Assembly (NCBI GenBank): GCA_024867545.1
Contig: JANFNE010000042.1
Coordinates: 186,001 to 250,000 of the forward strand
From: Phytopythium helicoides
Taxonomy: Eukaryota > Oomycota > Peronosporomycetes > Pythiales > Pythiaceae
DNA: 64,000 nt
Direction of reading: 5' to 3'
Below the pieces are notes generated by a model. The model had not been told where the DNA came from. It did not search any database and saw only the letters and a list, made by a program, of their open reading frames with translations. Within the stretch, counting starts at the first letter, position 1, and every line of letters starts with the position of its first letter. Shown piece after piece: positions 42,406 to 53,888 of the stretch. A program made the translations under genes and the position numbers.

Positions 42406-44666
42406 ATGCACACGCCCGGCACGGCCACGCACAACGGCGGCTTCGACGCCTTCGAGAAGGGGTGCGTCCTCCTAGCGTCCTCCTCCGGTTGACCCTTGAA
42501 ACGTTCGCTCACGTGGATGTAACCGTTCTTGACGACTTGAACAGCTCGCCCGCCGCGTTCCCCAAGCTCGAGGAGCCTGCCCCGCAGCGCCGACGATGCG
42601 GAGGCCATCTGTGTGCCAACCTGCTCATCGGCTTCGGCGTGCTGCTCATGGTGCTCGGCATCGTCTACGGTGCTGGACTGCCCGCGTACGTTAACAAGGC
42701 TCTGGATGACGCCGCCGTGACGTGCACGACTGAGGACGCCAACAAGGAGGCGTACCTGGACCCGTACAGCGACTGCGATGACTGCTCGCCCTACTACGTC
42801 TCGGTGTACATGATGAACGCCACGAACGCCGAGGAGTACCTTGCCGGCACGTCCGCGACCCTCGAGGTGCAGGAGATGGGTCCCTACGTCTACCGCCGCC
42901 GCGAGATCAAGCTGAACGTGACCATCGACGACAACTACCGCGTGAGCTACAAGAAGTACACGTACCACACGTACGAGTCGACCCTGAGCTGCTCGGGCTG
43001 CTCCGACTCGGACGAGGTCACGACCATGGACGTCGGTTACCTGAACGTCATCTCGAGCACGGGGGGCGAGTTCAACCTGCTCGCGGCTGTCGCCCAGGGC
43101 TCCGTTCGGCGCCTCCTACAACACGACTGAGCTCGCGGCCACCGTGCTTGAGTACGGCCCGCAGATGATGCGCTGGATGAACGGCCTCAACTCTCTCAAC
43201 CCCGCCGCCATGAAGACCGTCACGGCTGACAGTGCTGTTCTCACCTTCCTTGCAACAGGCCCCGCTGCCATTGCTGATCTTGACATGTCGGGCTTCGCTA
43301 CAACGGTCTCTTCGTGACGCGCACCGTGTCCCAGTGGGCCCTTGGATACCCGAGTCTGCTCGCCGGTCTCATCCTTGGATCCAACTACGTCGGATCGTGT
43401 GTTGGAGACCTCAACGAGCAGTGTGCTAGCTGCACTGGTGATGCCTGTGCCTCCATCAAGTCTGCTTGTGCTACTTGTGCCACGGGTGCTGCGGTCGTCG
43501 CTGTCAACAACTACACTTGTGCTGTTGTCGAGGCCATTTACGCTGCTGAGTACGGTGCCGAGGAGGCTGCTTCCTTCAAGGCCACGACGTGCGGTCTGTG
43601 TGAGACCTATGGCATCTGTGCGATGCCGCTGCCGGGTATCGCCGAGTCGTCTGGCCTGAACTACACGGCCGCGGCCCCGGACGCGTCGACACTTAACACC
43701 TACGTTCAACGCACGGGCTGTGATGATCTCACTGCCATCGGCGAGTACGAGGAGTACGACGGAGCAACCACGAACCCGGTATGGCTGACGCTTGATGAAC
43801 GCCGGAACCCAACGCTCGCGGAGATCATCTGGTTCACTGCGAACGCCGACTGCGACTCGCCCACGGCCAATGTGACGTGCTTCAACGTGTCGGGCACGGA
43901 CGGCACGAGCCTCAAGCCCGCTGGTGTGACGGTGTCGGGCCTCAAGAGCGACACGACTGCCTCGTCGTTCGAGTCGTACCTTGGCCCTGCCGAGATGTCG
44001 ATCGAGATCGTGAGCTTCGACGAGGAGCTCGACTTCTCGGGCGTGGACCTGCAGCGCTTCGGCACGGCCGACGACATCTTCGCGTCCACCAGCGACAACG
44101 AGAAAATGGGCACGGGCTACCCCGTCGACGGTCTCCAGCAGCTCACGTTCGTCACGGGCTTCCTGTCGTTCATCTCGGGTCCGTTCTACCTGCACGGTGA
44201 TTCGTCGCTGTACGAGCACGTGTCCATGACCAACACGAACGGCACGCTCATGACCAAGTCGGAGCTGTACGAGAGCGACGGCACGACGCTCAAGAGCGAG
44301 TACAAGGAGGCTTACGGCACGTTCGTCGACATTGAGCCGGCCTCGGGCAAGACCATGCGCGCGTACAAGCGCTCCATGGTGTCGTACGCGCTGGCGGCGT
44401 CCACGACCAACTCGAGCGCCTCCATGAGCGACGTGTTGTTCCCGAACCTGGCGGTGAACGTCGTCCTGCCTTCTTACTGGGCTCAGGAGAACGGCCAAGC
44501 CAAGGACTCGCTGCTCGATACGTTCAAGAGCACGGTTAAGCTCATCAAGACGTTCCTGCCCGTCATGATCGTGCTACTCGTCGTCGGCGTCGCCATGGCT
44601 GCTGGCGGCATCTTCATGCGCCGCCGCACCAACAAGATGCGCGGTCATGCCAGCAGTGTCATCTAA
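42406..44666 (+). CDS. CD36/LIMP-2-like scavenger receptor, copy 2 (two compensating indels)
   Basis: Exon 1 at 42406-42461 (MHTPGTATHNGGFDAFEKG), an 83-nt intron at 42462-42544, and exon 2 from 42545. A first membrane segment (NLLIGFGVLLMVLGIVYGAG), the GPYVYRRREIKLN block, the Cys-rich insert (CASCTGDACASIKSACATC) and a C-terminal segment (FLPVMIVLLVVGVAMAAGGI) match the family. One extra base at about 43104 and one missing base at about 43298 throw the intervening 195 bases out of frame. Read in the shifted frame they give the expected conserved segment (NTTELAATVLEYGPQMMRWM). The two cancel, leaving a protein of about 725 residues if corrected. Either sequencing error or a very recent lesion. 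Confidence 0.8.
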
Positions 44667-45584
44667 AGCACCGTACCGAGGTGAAAGGGTACTTTTATGA
44701 GCCCACGCGCGGCAGCGTGCCGCACGTATTCGTGCTGCATTCCTTGGATATAGCTGTGGTAATTGCAATGTGAAGAAGACAAGTACATGAAAGTGTGCAC
44801 AACCATCAATACCATTGCCGCCTTCATTTGAATTCCATTGTGATATCACTGTCGCATTGATTCGCATCTCATCGCCAAGCTCCGTGCACCTTGGGCTGGG
44901 CTGCAAACGTGTTTGTGATGCCTCCATGACCGAGCAAGTTGAAACGATTAGGAATGATGGTGTTGAACCTTCACTCCGTCTACTTCAACATACGGTACAT
45001 GATCGAGTGGTGCTGTTCAACTCGCGCGCGGTGCCGCTGGGGCAACGGTGGATGGTGCCACTGGTGAGAGCAGGTAGGAGTGGCACGAAGAGTAGGTGCA
45101 ACTCGCTTCGCAGCGTCCATCACGTTTCCCCTTTTCCTGATTGCTCTCGATCGACAGGGCAACCGATCATAAAGGAATTGAAGCGCCGTAATCGGACTCA
45201 TTCACCTGACGCACTACTGCGTGGCACCGTATGCCTGGCGTGATCTGGAGCGTTATGCCAACAATACCGCGGAGAGCTTAGTGTCGGTGCGGAGCTGATC
45301 GACGATACGAGGGGATCGAAGGTAGTAACGCCGTCTGAAGTGGATCCGATAGTGCCCCTGCAATCAAGTGCACGAGGGTACAAGCAATTGCAGTGGAAAG
45401 GTTCAACGGATTCGTCTCGCTGCTGGTCTTCAGGCACATCTGATCGCCTGCTCTTTACGCCACAAGGACCTTGTGGCCATCGAGCTGTCGTCCGCTGCCA
45501 CTCGACGTCCAGTTCGCAATTTGCCGGCTACCTCGCACGCCAAGTCTCCTATTCAAGTCGGTATTGAGACCTCCAGCGGAAGTC
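44667..45584. other. Intergenic between CD36-like copies 2 and 3
   Basis: About 900 bases with only incidental short frames. ACGGTAC-type words occur near 44673 and 44995 but no full TACCGTAGA motif was noted. Confidence 0.4.
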
Positions 45585-47843
45585 ATGCAAACACCCGATA
45601 CGAACCGCCACGAGGCTACCTTCGATCCATTCGAGAAAGGGTACGCCCACACCCGCGCAATTGCAGCGACCAATGCGATTTTTAGTGTCTGACAGGCTCT
45701 TCCACCCACCCACAGCTCGCCGACTGCGTTCCCAAAACTCGAGGAACATCCACCCAAGAGTCGTCGTTGCGGTGGCCACTTGTGTGCTAATTTGTTGATT
45801 GGCTTCGGCGTGTTCTTTGTGGTGCTTGGCATTATTTACGGCGCCGGACTTCCTCCCTATGTGAACCATCTTGTGAAAGACGAGGCGGTGACATGCTCGA
45901 ACTCAGACGTCTCAAAGGAGAAGTACTTGGACCCCTACGGAGACTGCGATGACTGCAACCCATACTACATCAACGTCAACATGCTGAACGCTACCAATGC
46001 TGAAGAGTTTCTCGCGGGCACGACAACGACCCTCGAGGTGCAGGAGATGGGTCCCTACATCTACCGTCGCCGGGAAATCAAGCTCAATGTCACGCTGAGT
46101 GACGACGAGAGCCGCGTGAGCTACAAGAAGTACACGTACCACACGTACGAGCCGACACTGAGTTGTTCGGGCTGCTCAGAAGCAGATGAGATCACGACCA
46201 TGGACGTTGGCTACCTCAGCACTGTTTCGAGTCTCGGGGGAGAGTTCAACCTACTTGCAGCCATCGCAAAGGGTTCGTTTGGCGCTTCGTACAATACGTC
46301 GGAGCTTGTTGCGACGGTCGGCCAGTATGGTCCACAAATGATGCGGTGGATCAATGGTCTCAACTCGCTCAACCCCGCCGCCATGAGGACCGTCACGGCT
46401 GACAGCGCGCTGCTGACTTTCCTCGCGACCGGCCCAGCTGCTATTGCCGAGATGGATCTCAGTGGGTTTGCTTACAACGGTCTCTTCGTGACGCGCACAG
46501 CTGCACAATGGGCCCTCGGATACCCGAGTCTGCTCGCCGGTCTCATTCTCGGATCCAACTACGTCGGATCGTGTGTTGGAGACCTCAACGAGCAGTGTGC
46601 TAGCTGCACTGGTGATGCCTGTGCCTCCATCAAGACAGCTTGTGCTACTTGTGCCTCGGGTGCTGCTGTCGTCGCTGTCAATAACTACACGTGTGCTATC
46701 ATCGAAGATATCTATGCTGCCGAGTACGGCGCAGAGGAGGCTGCTTCCTTCAAGGCCACGACGTGCGGTCTGTGTGAGACCTACGGCATCTGCGCGATGC
46801 CGCTGCCTGGCATTGCCGAGTCGTCTGGCCTGAACTACACGGCCGCGGCCCCGGATGCGTCGACACTCAATACCTACGTCCAACGCACGGGCTGTGATGA
46901 CCTCACTGTCATCGGCGAGTACGAGGAGTACGACGGAGCAACCACGAACCCGGTGTGGCTGACACTTGATGAACGCCGCAACCCGACGCTCGAGGAAATC
47001 ATCTGGTTTACCGCAAACGCCGACTGCGACTCGCCCACGGCCAATGTGACGTGCTTCAATGTGACAGGAACGGATAGCGCATCCATCAAGCCAGGCGGGG
47101 TGTCAATCACGGGATTCTCCAATGATCTGACTCAAACTACCTTCCCGTCGTACCTGGGACCAGCTGAGCTCACGGTTCAAATCGACAGTTTCGACCAGGA
47201 AGTTGATCTCTCAGGTGTGACCTTGCATCGCTTTGGCTGCCCTCCAGACACGTTTGCATTCAAGAGCGAGAAGCCAAACTTGGGTACGGGATATCCAGTC
47301 GACGGTCTGCAATCGCTGGCGTTCGTGACGGGTTTCCTCGCTTACATGTCTGGACCATTCTTTGCGTATGCTGATTCGTCGATGTTTGAGAACGTATCCA
47401 TGACCAACGCGAACGGCACGCTCATGAACGAAGATGAGCTGTACAACAGCGATGGCACGACGCTTAAGGACACGTATGTCGACCAGTTCATCACGATTGT
47501 CGACTTTGAGGCGGGAACAGGCAAAGCTATGCGAGGCCTCAAGCGTTCGATGATATCGTATGCTTTAGCGGCATCCACAGCAAACTCTTCTGCCTCCCAG
47601 AGCGACGTGCTGTACCCGAACTTCCCTGTGAACGTCATTCTGCCTTCGTATTGGGCTGGAGAAAGTGCTGTTGCGAAAGACTCGCTCATTGACACTTACA
47701 AAAACACCAGGACATTCCTGAAGACGTTCCTGCCGGTCATGATTGTGTTGATCATCGTTGGCATCGCTATGGTTGCTGGAGGCGTCTTCATGCGTCGCCG
47801 CACCAATGCAAAGTTCCGAGCTCGTGCCAGCAGCTTTCATTAA
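45585..47843 (+). CDS. CD36/LIMP-2-like scavenger receptor, copy 3 (intact)
   Basis: Exon 1 at 45585-45640 (MQTPDTNRHEATFDPFEKG), a 75-nt intron at 45641-45715 (GTACGC donor, CACAG acceptor) and exon 2 at 45716-47843 give 727 residues with no break. Exon 1 has exactly the same length as in copy 2 (56 nt) and the same split Gly codon. Membrane segments are NLLIGFGVFFVVLGIIYGAG and LPVMIVLIIVGIAMVAGGVF. GPYIYRRREIKLN and MMRWINGLNSLNP are conserved, and many N-x-T/S sequons lie in the ectodomain. The Cys-rich insert (CASCTGDACASIKTACATC) is nearly identical in DNA to copy 2 while the flanks are more diverged. The short basic C-terminal tail (RRRTNAKFRARASSFH) faces the cytosol. Confidence 0.9.
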
Positions 47844-48109
47844 TCCCAGAAAAGTAGTCGCAAGTGGTGAGAATCAACGTCGTGTGGGTAGCTTGCTCCA
47901 TTGTATGTGTTGCAATAATGAAAATTGAAAATAATTCGCCAGCGACCGATCCTGCAACCACAGCGATCTTGAACAGCTCGGTTCTCCTTCACGACGATGA
48001 ATAATGAGCCAACCTTGCGCGATTATCTCAGCACACCTTAGTATGCGGTCATTTATAGCATCGCAGCTAAGACAAGACAGCCAGACGCTTTACTAATATT
48101 ATATAGCAT

Positions 48110-48161
48110 CACAGCCAAGACAAGGCAGCTAGATGCATTCCTTACATTTGTCTTGGCTGTG
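48110..48161. repeat. Perfect 14-bp inverted repeat with 24-nt loop
   Basis: CACAGCCAAGACAA (48110-48123) pairs with TTGTCTTGGCTGTG (48148-48161). A diverged direct copy of the left arm lies just upstream (CGCAGCTAAGACAAGACAGC, from 48062). It lies 3' of CD36-like copy 3 and could be a transcript-end hairpin or a small foldback repeat. Confidence 0.65.
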
Positions 48162-48374
48162 CAAACTCTAGACCCAACGATATTATGGGAACCTTATCAG
48201 GCGAGCACATTCGATATGATAAGTTCGTGAGGCTCTGTTGCGCACCGAACCAAGACTCACTTCGGATGAGACACCATATTCCATTTTGACGGGCAGGCCC
48301 TCGTGCGTTCCAGCAATACAATTCCACCGAGAGAGTTGACAGTGAGGAAACCTAGTTCCCTTCGTCTTGAAGTC

Positions 48375-50434
48375 ATGGGGAGACGGAATTTATGTGCCAA
48401 CATTCTGATTGCCACGGGGGTTGTGCTCATCATCGTGGGCTTCGTCTTTAGCTTTGGCGTTTCTTCGACAGTCAACAAAGCCATATTGAAGGCTGCTACC
48501 ATTTGTTCTGCCGAAGACGCCGACACGGACTCTTTCCTCGACCCATACAGCGATTGTGATAACTGCTCGCCCTTTTACGTCTCAATCTACATGATGAACG
48601 CCACCAATGCCGAAGACTTCGTCGCTGGTACGACTACGACGCTCGAAGTGCAGGAGATGGGTCCGTACGTCTATCGCCGCCGCGAGATCAAGCTCGGTGT
48701 CACGTTTTCTGAGGACAACACCAGAGTGACGTACAAGAAGTACATGTACCATACATATGAGCCATCACTTAGCTGTGGCGATTGTTCCGAAGCTGATGAA
48801 GTCACAACCATGGATGTGAGCTACTTGAGCATTATCTCGAGCCTTGGAGGGGAGTTCAAGCTATTGGCAGCTATTGCAAAAGGCTCGTTTGGCTCCTCTA
48901 TGACCGATGCGCAGCTTGCAGGCACTATAGTCACTCATGGCGAACAGATGATGCGGTTTCTCAACGGCCTCAACTCGCTCAACCCAGAGGCAATGAAGAC
49001 GACTGGTTCCAATGGCCTTTTGCTGGCCTTCCTGAGCGCTGGTCCGGCAGCGATTGCTTCATTGGACTTATCTGGGTTTGCTTACAACGGCATTTTCATG
49101 ACACGGACTATTTCGCAATGGGCAGTGGGCTATCCGAGCCTTCTTGTGGGTCTGATGGTCGGTCCAGCCTACATATCGTTGTGCGTTCCGACGCTAAATG
49201 CCATGTGTGAAGGCTGCGAGGGCGAAGCATGTATCCTACTTCAGTCAACATGCCTAATGTGCGCAAGTGGTGCTACCGCTGTAGCCAACGGTGATTACAC
49301 CTGTGGGGTTATCGAAGAGATCTACGCGGATGCTTATGGAGATGACGAGGCTGCAGCGTTTGTGGATGTAACGTGCGGTCTGTGCGAGACCCACGGGATT
49401 TGCGCGATGCCTATGCCGGGGATTGCAGAGACAAAGTCGAACCTGAACTACGCAGAGACTGCGCCTGATCCTTCGATTCTCAAAAACCTTACCAAGCGAA
49501 CTGGATGCGACGACTTGACCAAGATTGGGGAGTACGAAGAATTCGAAGGCACAACATCCAACCCAGTGTGGATGGAGCTTGGCTCGGTGCGAAATCCAAC
49601 TCTTGACGAGATTGCGTCTTTCAAAGCATCTGCCAACTGCATTTCGCCTCCGGACGGTGTCTACTGCGTCAATGTATCGGGTTCAGACGGATCAAGCATG
49701 AAGCCTGGGGGTGCGTCCGTAGCAGGATTGGCCAAGACACCAACTGCAACATCGCTGGAAGTGTTTGCTGGTCCTCTGGACATGACTTTTTTGGTTGAGA
49801 GTCGCGACACGAAAGTCGATTTCTCCGGTTTGACTCTTTATCGTTTCGGCTACGCGGCAAGTGAACAACGATCTCGGCGTGGGTTACCCGGTCAACGGCG
49901 TCCACTCGATCGCGTTCATCTCGGGATTTCTCGTGTTCATCACGTCCCCGTACTACATCAACGGTGATTCGTCGCTGTTTGAGTATGTATCAATGACGAA
50001 TTCGGACGGTACACTTATGACGAAAGAAGAACTGTATGACGGCGATTCCGTCAAGGATGAGTACCTGGCAACGTACACATCGTACTTTGACTTGGAGCCA
50101 GCGAGTGGCAAGTTCATGCGCGCGCACTCGCGCACCATGGTCTCATACGCGCTAGCGGCGTCGACTGTGAACCCAACCGTCTCCATGAGCGATGTTGTGC
50201 ACCCAGCACTGCCTGTGAACGTGCTGCTGCCCTTCGTATTGGATGGATTTTGGTGGCGAGGCCAAGCCTTCAATCATCTCCAAGTTCAAGAACGTTGTCG
50301 CGTTATCCAAGACATTCCTTCCTGTGCTGATTGTGCTTGTGCTTGTTGGCGTAGCTTTAATCGCCGCCGGCCTGCTCATGCGGCACCGCACCAACCAAAA
50401 GGTCTCGGACGGTAGCAAGCTGGCCAAGATCTAG
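48375..50434 (+). pseudogene. CD36/LIMP-2-like scavenger receptor, copy 4 (frameshifted)
   Basis: From the ATG at 48375 (MGRRNLCANILIATGVVLII) the frame follows the family through GPYVYRRREIKLG and MMRFLNGLNSLNP to YRFGYAA near 49858. Compared with copies 2 and 3 about six residues are then missing and the frame changes, continuing as NNDLGVGYPVNGVHSIAFIS. An extra base at 50230-50233 shifts it again into the C-terminal part (FGGEAKPSIISKF, then the membrane segment LPVLIVLVLVGVALIAAGLL). No equivalent of exon 1 could be placed with confidence. The deletion plus two frame changes make this the copy most likely to be a real pseudogene. Confidence 0.75.
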
Positions 50435-51267
50435 TAGTAAGGGGTGGAGCATTGATAATCCTATGAATCTGCTATACATTGTTGACAACGTTGGAGTTCA
50501 CAGTGCCTGATTGTTTGCAGGTCATGGTTTGACCTGGAGCTGGTTGAAGACTGGGGCGCTCTACGTGTTTGCACTTTGTTCATCTGCTGTAGTAGCAACT
50601 AATCACTATGTGAAGATGCATTTATCGCCAGCGTGTTGAATATGTCGTGATTTCTGCCGCTATTGCAGTATCGATGATGTGTCGAGTATCAATTCTGACA
50701 TTTTGACTAGAGTACACACTAAATATTGGAAGAACAACGTCGGCGTCGTCCGTGGCCAGTGGCATTGGTGTGGCAGATGGCTCTTCCGTGAGCGACAGTG
50801 GCTCGCTCACAATGGGATCGAGTGGTGCATTGTGACGCAGTGCTCGCATTGTGAACGTACTAGGCACAGCGGCCATTCTAACGGCGGTGGGTAGTTCAGA
50901 TCATCTCTTCGACTGCAGTAGCAGTTGTGCATCTGGCGAAGCACAGTCAGCTTTGTTACGATCGTCGGTGGTGCAGGGGGCTTCTCGTGGATGTCACCGG
51001 GAGCTGAGTCCGAGTTGATTCACTGCTGCCGACTAGCAACATGGGGAGAGAATCGCCAGGCGTTCACGAGGTCGATGCAAGTTTCCCACAGTCAGCGAAG
51101 CGCCGCATGTGGTGAGGGCAAGGCTCTTGCACGCTTAGCGGGGCGACAAGTCGAAACCACCAAGAAGCCCTTTCCTAAGCGTCGCTAGCTGATCAGACGC
51201 GTGGAGGTGTGGCAGAAGTTTCATTCCAGCTTTCCTCGCAGACCTCAGCTCGCATCACAAGCCCACG
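50435..51267. other. Intergenic, no gene seen
   Basis: About 830 bases between the last CD36-like copy and the transporter gene. Short frames only; no repeats noticed. Confidence 0.4.
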
Positions 51268-53104
51268 ATGGAGCATCAGTTCGACGGGCTGTTGGCCCCA
51301 CCCAAGGAAACTAACGATGAGGAGCAAGGTCGTGGTTCAAACCGGAGATCAGGAGATCGAAGAAGTAGTGGTGGCGGACGAGTTCTCTACCACGCTGAGG
51401 ACAGTAGCGATTCTCTCAACGGGAGTGGCGAGTCGACGCGCAACCGAGCAGATCTCGCTGGTCTCTATGGCATCGGCAACGATCGCGATCCCATGACATT
51501 GACTATTACACCTCCGGCGACCAATTTTCTCGAGCAGCCGGTGATGCTTGGGTTGAGAAGAGATATGAAGTCGCATTTGAATGCACCGATAATGAGCAAT
51601 AGCCACACGATGGGGTCGAGCATCCAGGATGACCTGCTGATTGATTTGCACTACAAAACGCCAAATTTGTGGCAAGTCGCTATTGCAGGTGCAATCGGCT
51701 TCACTGCCGGCGGTATTCTCAACAAGTACCCCGTATCACTGCAAGGACAGTGGATGATGGGACTGCTCGGATACTTCCTCGTACTCGGGTTTTCGTGCAT
51801 TACTTTGCCCATGGTCTTCACAAGTGTCACAATTTGCGTTTCCAACTTGTACGTCTCAACGAAGACCAAATCTGTGCTCCTACGACTCGGGATTTACTTC
51901 ATGGGAGCGACATTGCTCGGTGGCTTGATTGCGATCGCGATCGCTTTTTGCTTTGCTGGTTCACTTGCGGACAAGAATCCTGGTGCACTCGCTTCATCAT
52001 CATTCACTTTCAATCTCGAATGTCCCAATGGTAAATATTTCTCGACTAAAACCGGCTTATGTGATGTCGACTCGATCAAAGACGCAATGGTCCTAACTGC
52101 CACCAACGTCACAGGCTTGACGCTCGAGAACAACAATGGGGTTGACCAGGATGTGACGTATGCTACGCAGTTCGTGACCTTCATCAAGTATTTTTTCCCT
52201 GAAAACATCACGGATGCGTTTGCCAACAGCCAATTCCTCGGTATCACTGTCTTCAGTATGGTTGTGGGTGCGGCCATCATGGCTCAATACGATGGATCCT
52301 CTGGCGAGCCGAACCACGCACTCATTCTTATCAAGCAGATACACGTCGTGCTCGAACTCATCCTTAACTGGCTCGTGCCGTATATCCCAATCAGCATTGT
52401 GTCGATGCTGCTGTATTGTATCCAGGCAGGTAATCTATCGCGACGAAGCTGTTGACAACGCAATGATCTTGATCGTGTCGATGATAACCGCCATGGTCGT
52501 CCACTTCCTCCTTGTGGTCTGCGGCGCCTACTTCTTCTTTGTGAGACGCAATCCGCTCAAGTTCCTCCTTTTCCTGACCCCGGCGCTAATCTACATCTTT
52601 GCGACTGGCGAGTACGGCATGACCATCCCAGTGCTCATGCGCAGCATCGAAAAGTCCAAACAGATCTCGCGAACGCTGTCGCAGTTTAGCATCTCGCTCG
52701 GCATCTCCTTCTGCCTTTGCGGCTCGGGCATGTTCTACGTCATCGCACCGATCTTTATGGCCTACACAAGTGGACTTGAGCACCTGCTGACAGCTCCACG
52801 GGTTATCGGCTTGGTCTTCATCTCGCTCGGCAGCTGCTTCGCATCGCCACCCGTGCCTGGCCTCGCGCTTACGATCACATGCACCATTTGGAAGTCGCTG
52901 TTTTCAGACACGATCCCAGGTTCATTTGCGTACGTTGTGGCCATGGAGTGGCTCATGCTGCGGCTGCGGCGCATCTACAACATCATCGTGATGGCGTACA
53001 TTGCGTGCATCGTGGCGGAGCAGCTCGACGAGACCGTCGAGGACGAGGACGACCGCGCGTACATGGACCAGCAGCTCGGCATCACCATGCCGGCCCACAT
53101 GTAG
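51268..53104 (+). CDS. SLC1-type (dicarboxylate/amino acid:cation symporter) transporter, divergent
   Basis: ATG at 51268. The first 130 residues are a hydrophilic N-terminus. The membrane domain follows, from WQVAIAGAIGFTAGGIL through GLLGYFLVLGFSCITLPMVF and the glycosylatable loop (ECPNGKYFSTKTGLCDVDS) to the C-terminal half. A one-base slip near 52430 separates VSMLLYCIQA from VIYRDEAVDNAMILI, which continues in the next frame to 53104. In the helical-hairpin 1 region the usual SSS-x-TLP becomes ATGEYGMTIPVLMRS. The usual NMDGTA of TM7 becomes LCGSGM, and hairpin 2 reads SPPVPGL. These are substrate- and cation-contacting sites, so transport may be altered or lost. The second family member, at 60708, keeps the serine motif. 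Confidence 0.78.
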
Positions 53105-53129
53105 TCATCTCTAGAGGCGAAAGCGGTGG

Positions 53130-53754
53130 CTATTTCCTGAATCCTACGTCTGCGTTTTCTGCATCTACACTACACTGCTCCCGCCGATCTAAGCCGTCAC
53201 GTCCTGCTTGCGCCGCCGAGTCGATGGCCTCGTTGGCCAGCGCGTCCGCGAGCGCGTTCTGCTCGCGAGGCACGTGCGCGAACTCGACCGCCTCGAGCTC
53301 CTGCGCGGCGCGGCGGCACTCGTCGAAGAGCAGGCGCAGGTTGGCGTTCTTGACGCGGTACTCGCCGCGCATCTGGCGCACCACGAGCTGCGAGTCCATG
53401 TGCACGCGCACGCGCGGCGCGTCGTGCTGCCTGGCGAGCCTCAGCGCCAGCAGCAGCCCGCGGTACTCGGCCGCGTTGTTGGTCTCTCGCTCGCCCAGGA
53501 ACTGCGCGGCCGACGCCAGCACGCGGCCGCTCGCTTCCTCCACCAGCAGCGCGCCGCAGCCCTGCGCGTCCGGGGTTCCCGCGGCTCGCGCCGTCCGCGA
53601 ACGCGAGCACAACTCGGGGGGTAGGGGAAGCAGACGCAGCGGAGCCGCTGGAGAGCGGCCGCAGCGCGCAGCGAGCGCCACGGGCGGCGCCAGCGCGGCG
53701 CGCGCGCAGCACCGTCGCCATGGCCACCACCATGGCTTTCTGGCGGCGGCCCAT
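53130..53754 (-). CDS. Ribonuclease HI
   Basis: The N-terminus (MGRRQKAMVVAMATVLRARR, Arg/Ala-rich) looks like an organelle presequence; three ATGs are possible. The RNase H fold follows: VLAFADGASRGNPG (first catalytic Asp), NNAAEYRGLLLALRLA (Glu), VRVHMDSQLVVRQM (Asp) and EQNALADALANEAID (last Asp). A one-base slip near 53567 lies just after the first motif; crossing it gives GCGALLVEEASG as expected. The enzyme cuts RNA in RNA-DNA hybrids and with the presequence probably serves mitochondrial DNA maintenance. It converges on the SLC1-type gene, only 25 bases away. An origin from a retroelement is unlikely, because no reverse transcriptase sequence is nearby. Confidence 0.85.
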
Positions 53755-53888
53755 GCAGTTTAAAGCGCCTAATTGGTGTGGTCCACGTGGTTCTAAGCGT
53801 ATATATAGGCGTTATAGCCTGATGGAGCGGCTGCGTGGGGCGGAAGGGACTAGCGGAGACCCAGAGCGCGACCGGACGGACGGAGACC
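53755..53888. promoter_or_regulatory. Short divergent promoter with CCAAT box
   Basis: 134 bases separate the RNase HI start from the start of the gene on the other strand. AATTGGTGTGG (inverted CCAAT) lies near 53770. The two genes probably share this promoter. Confidence 0.4.

Noticed and set aside
53130..53754. RNase H as part of a retrotransposon
   Set aside because: It stands alone with a targeting-like N-terminus and its own divergent promoter. No reverse transcriptase, integrase or LTR is seen next to it.
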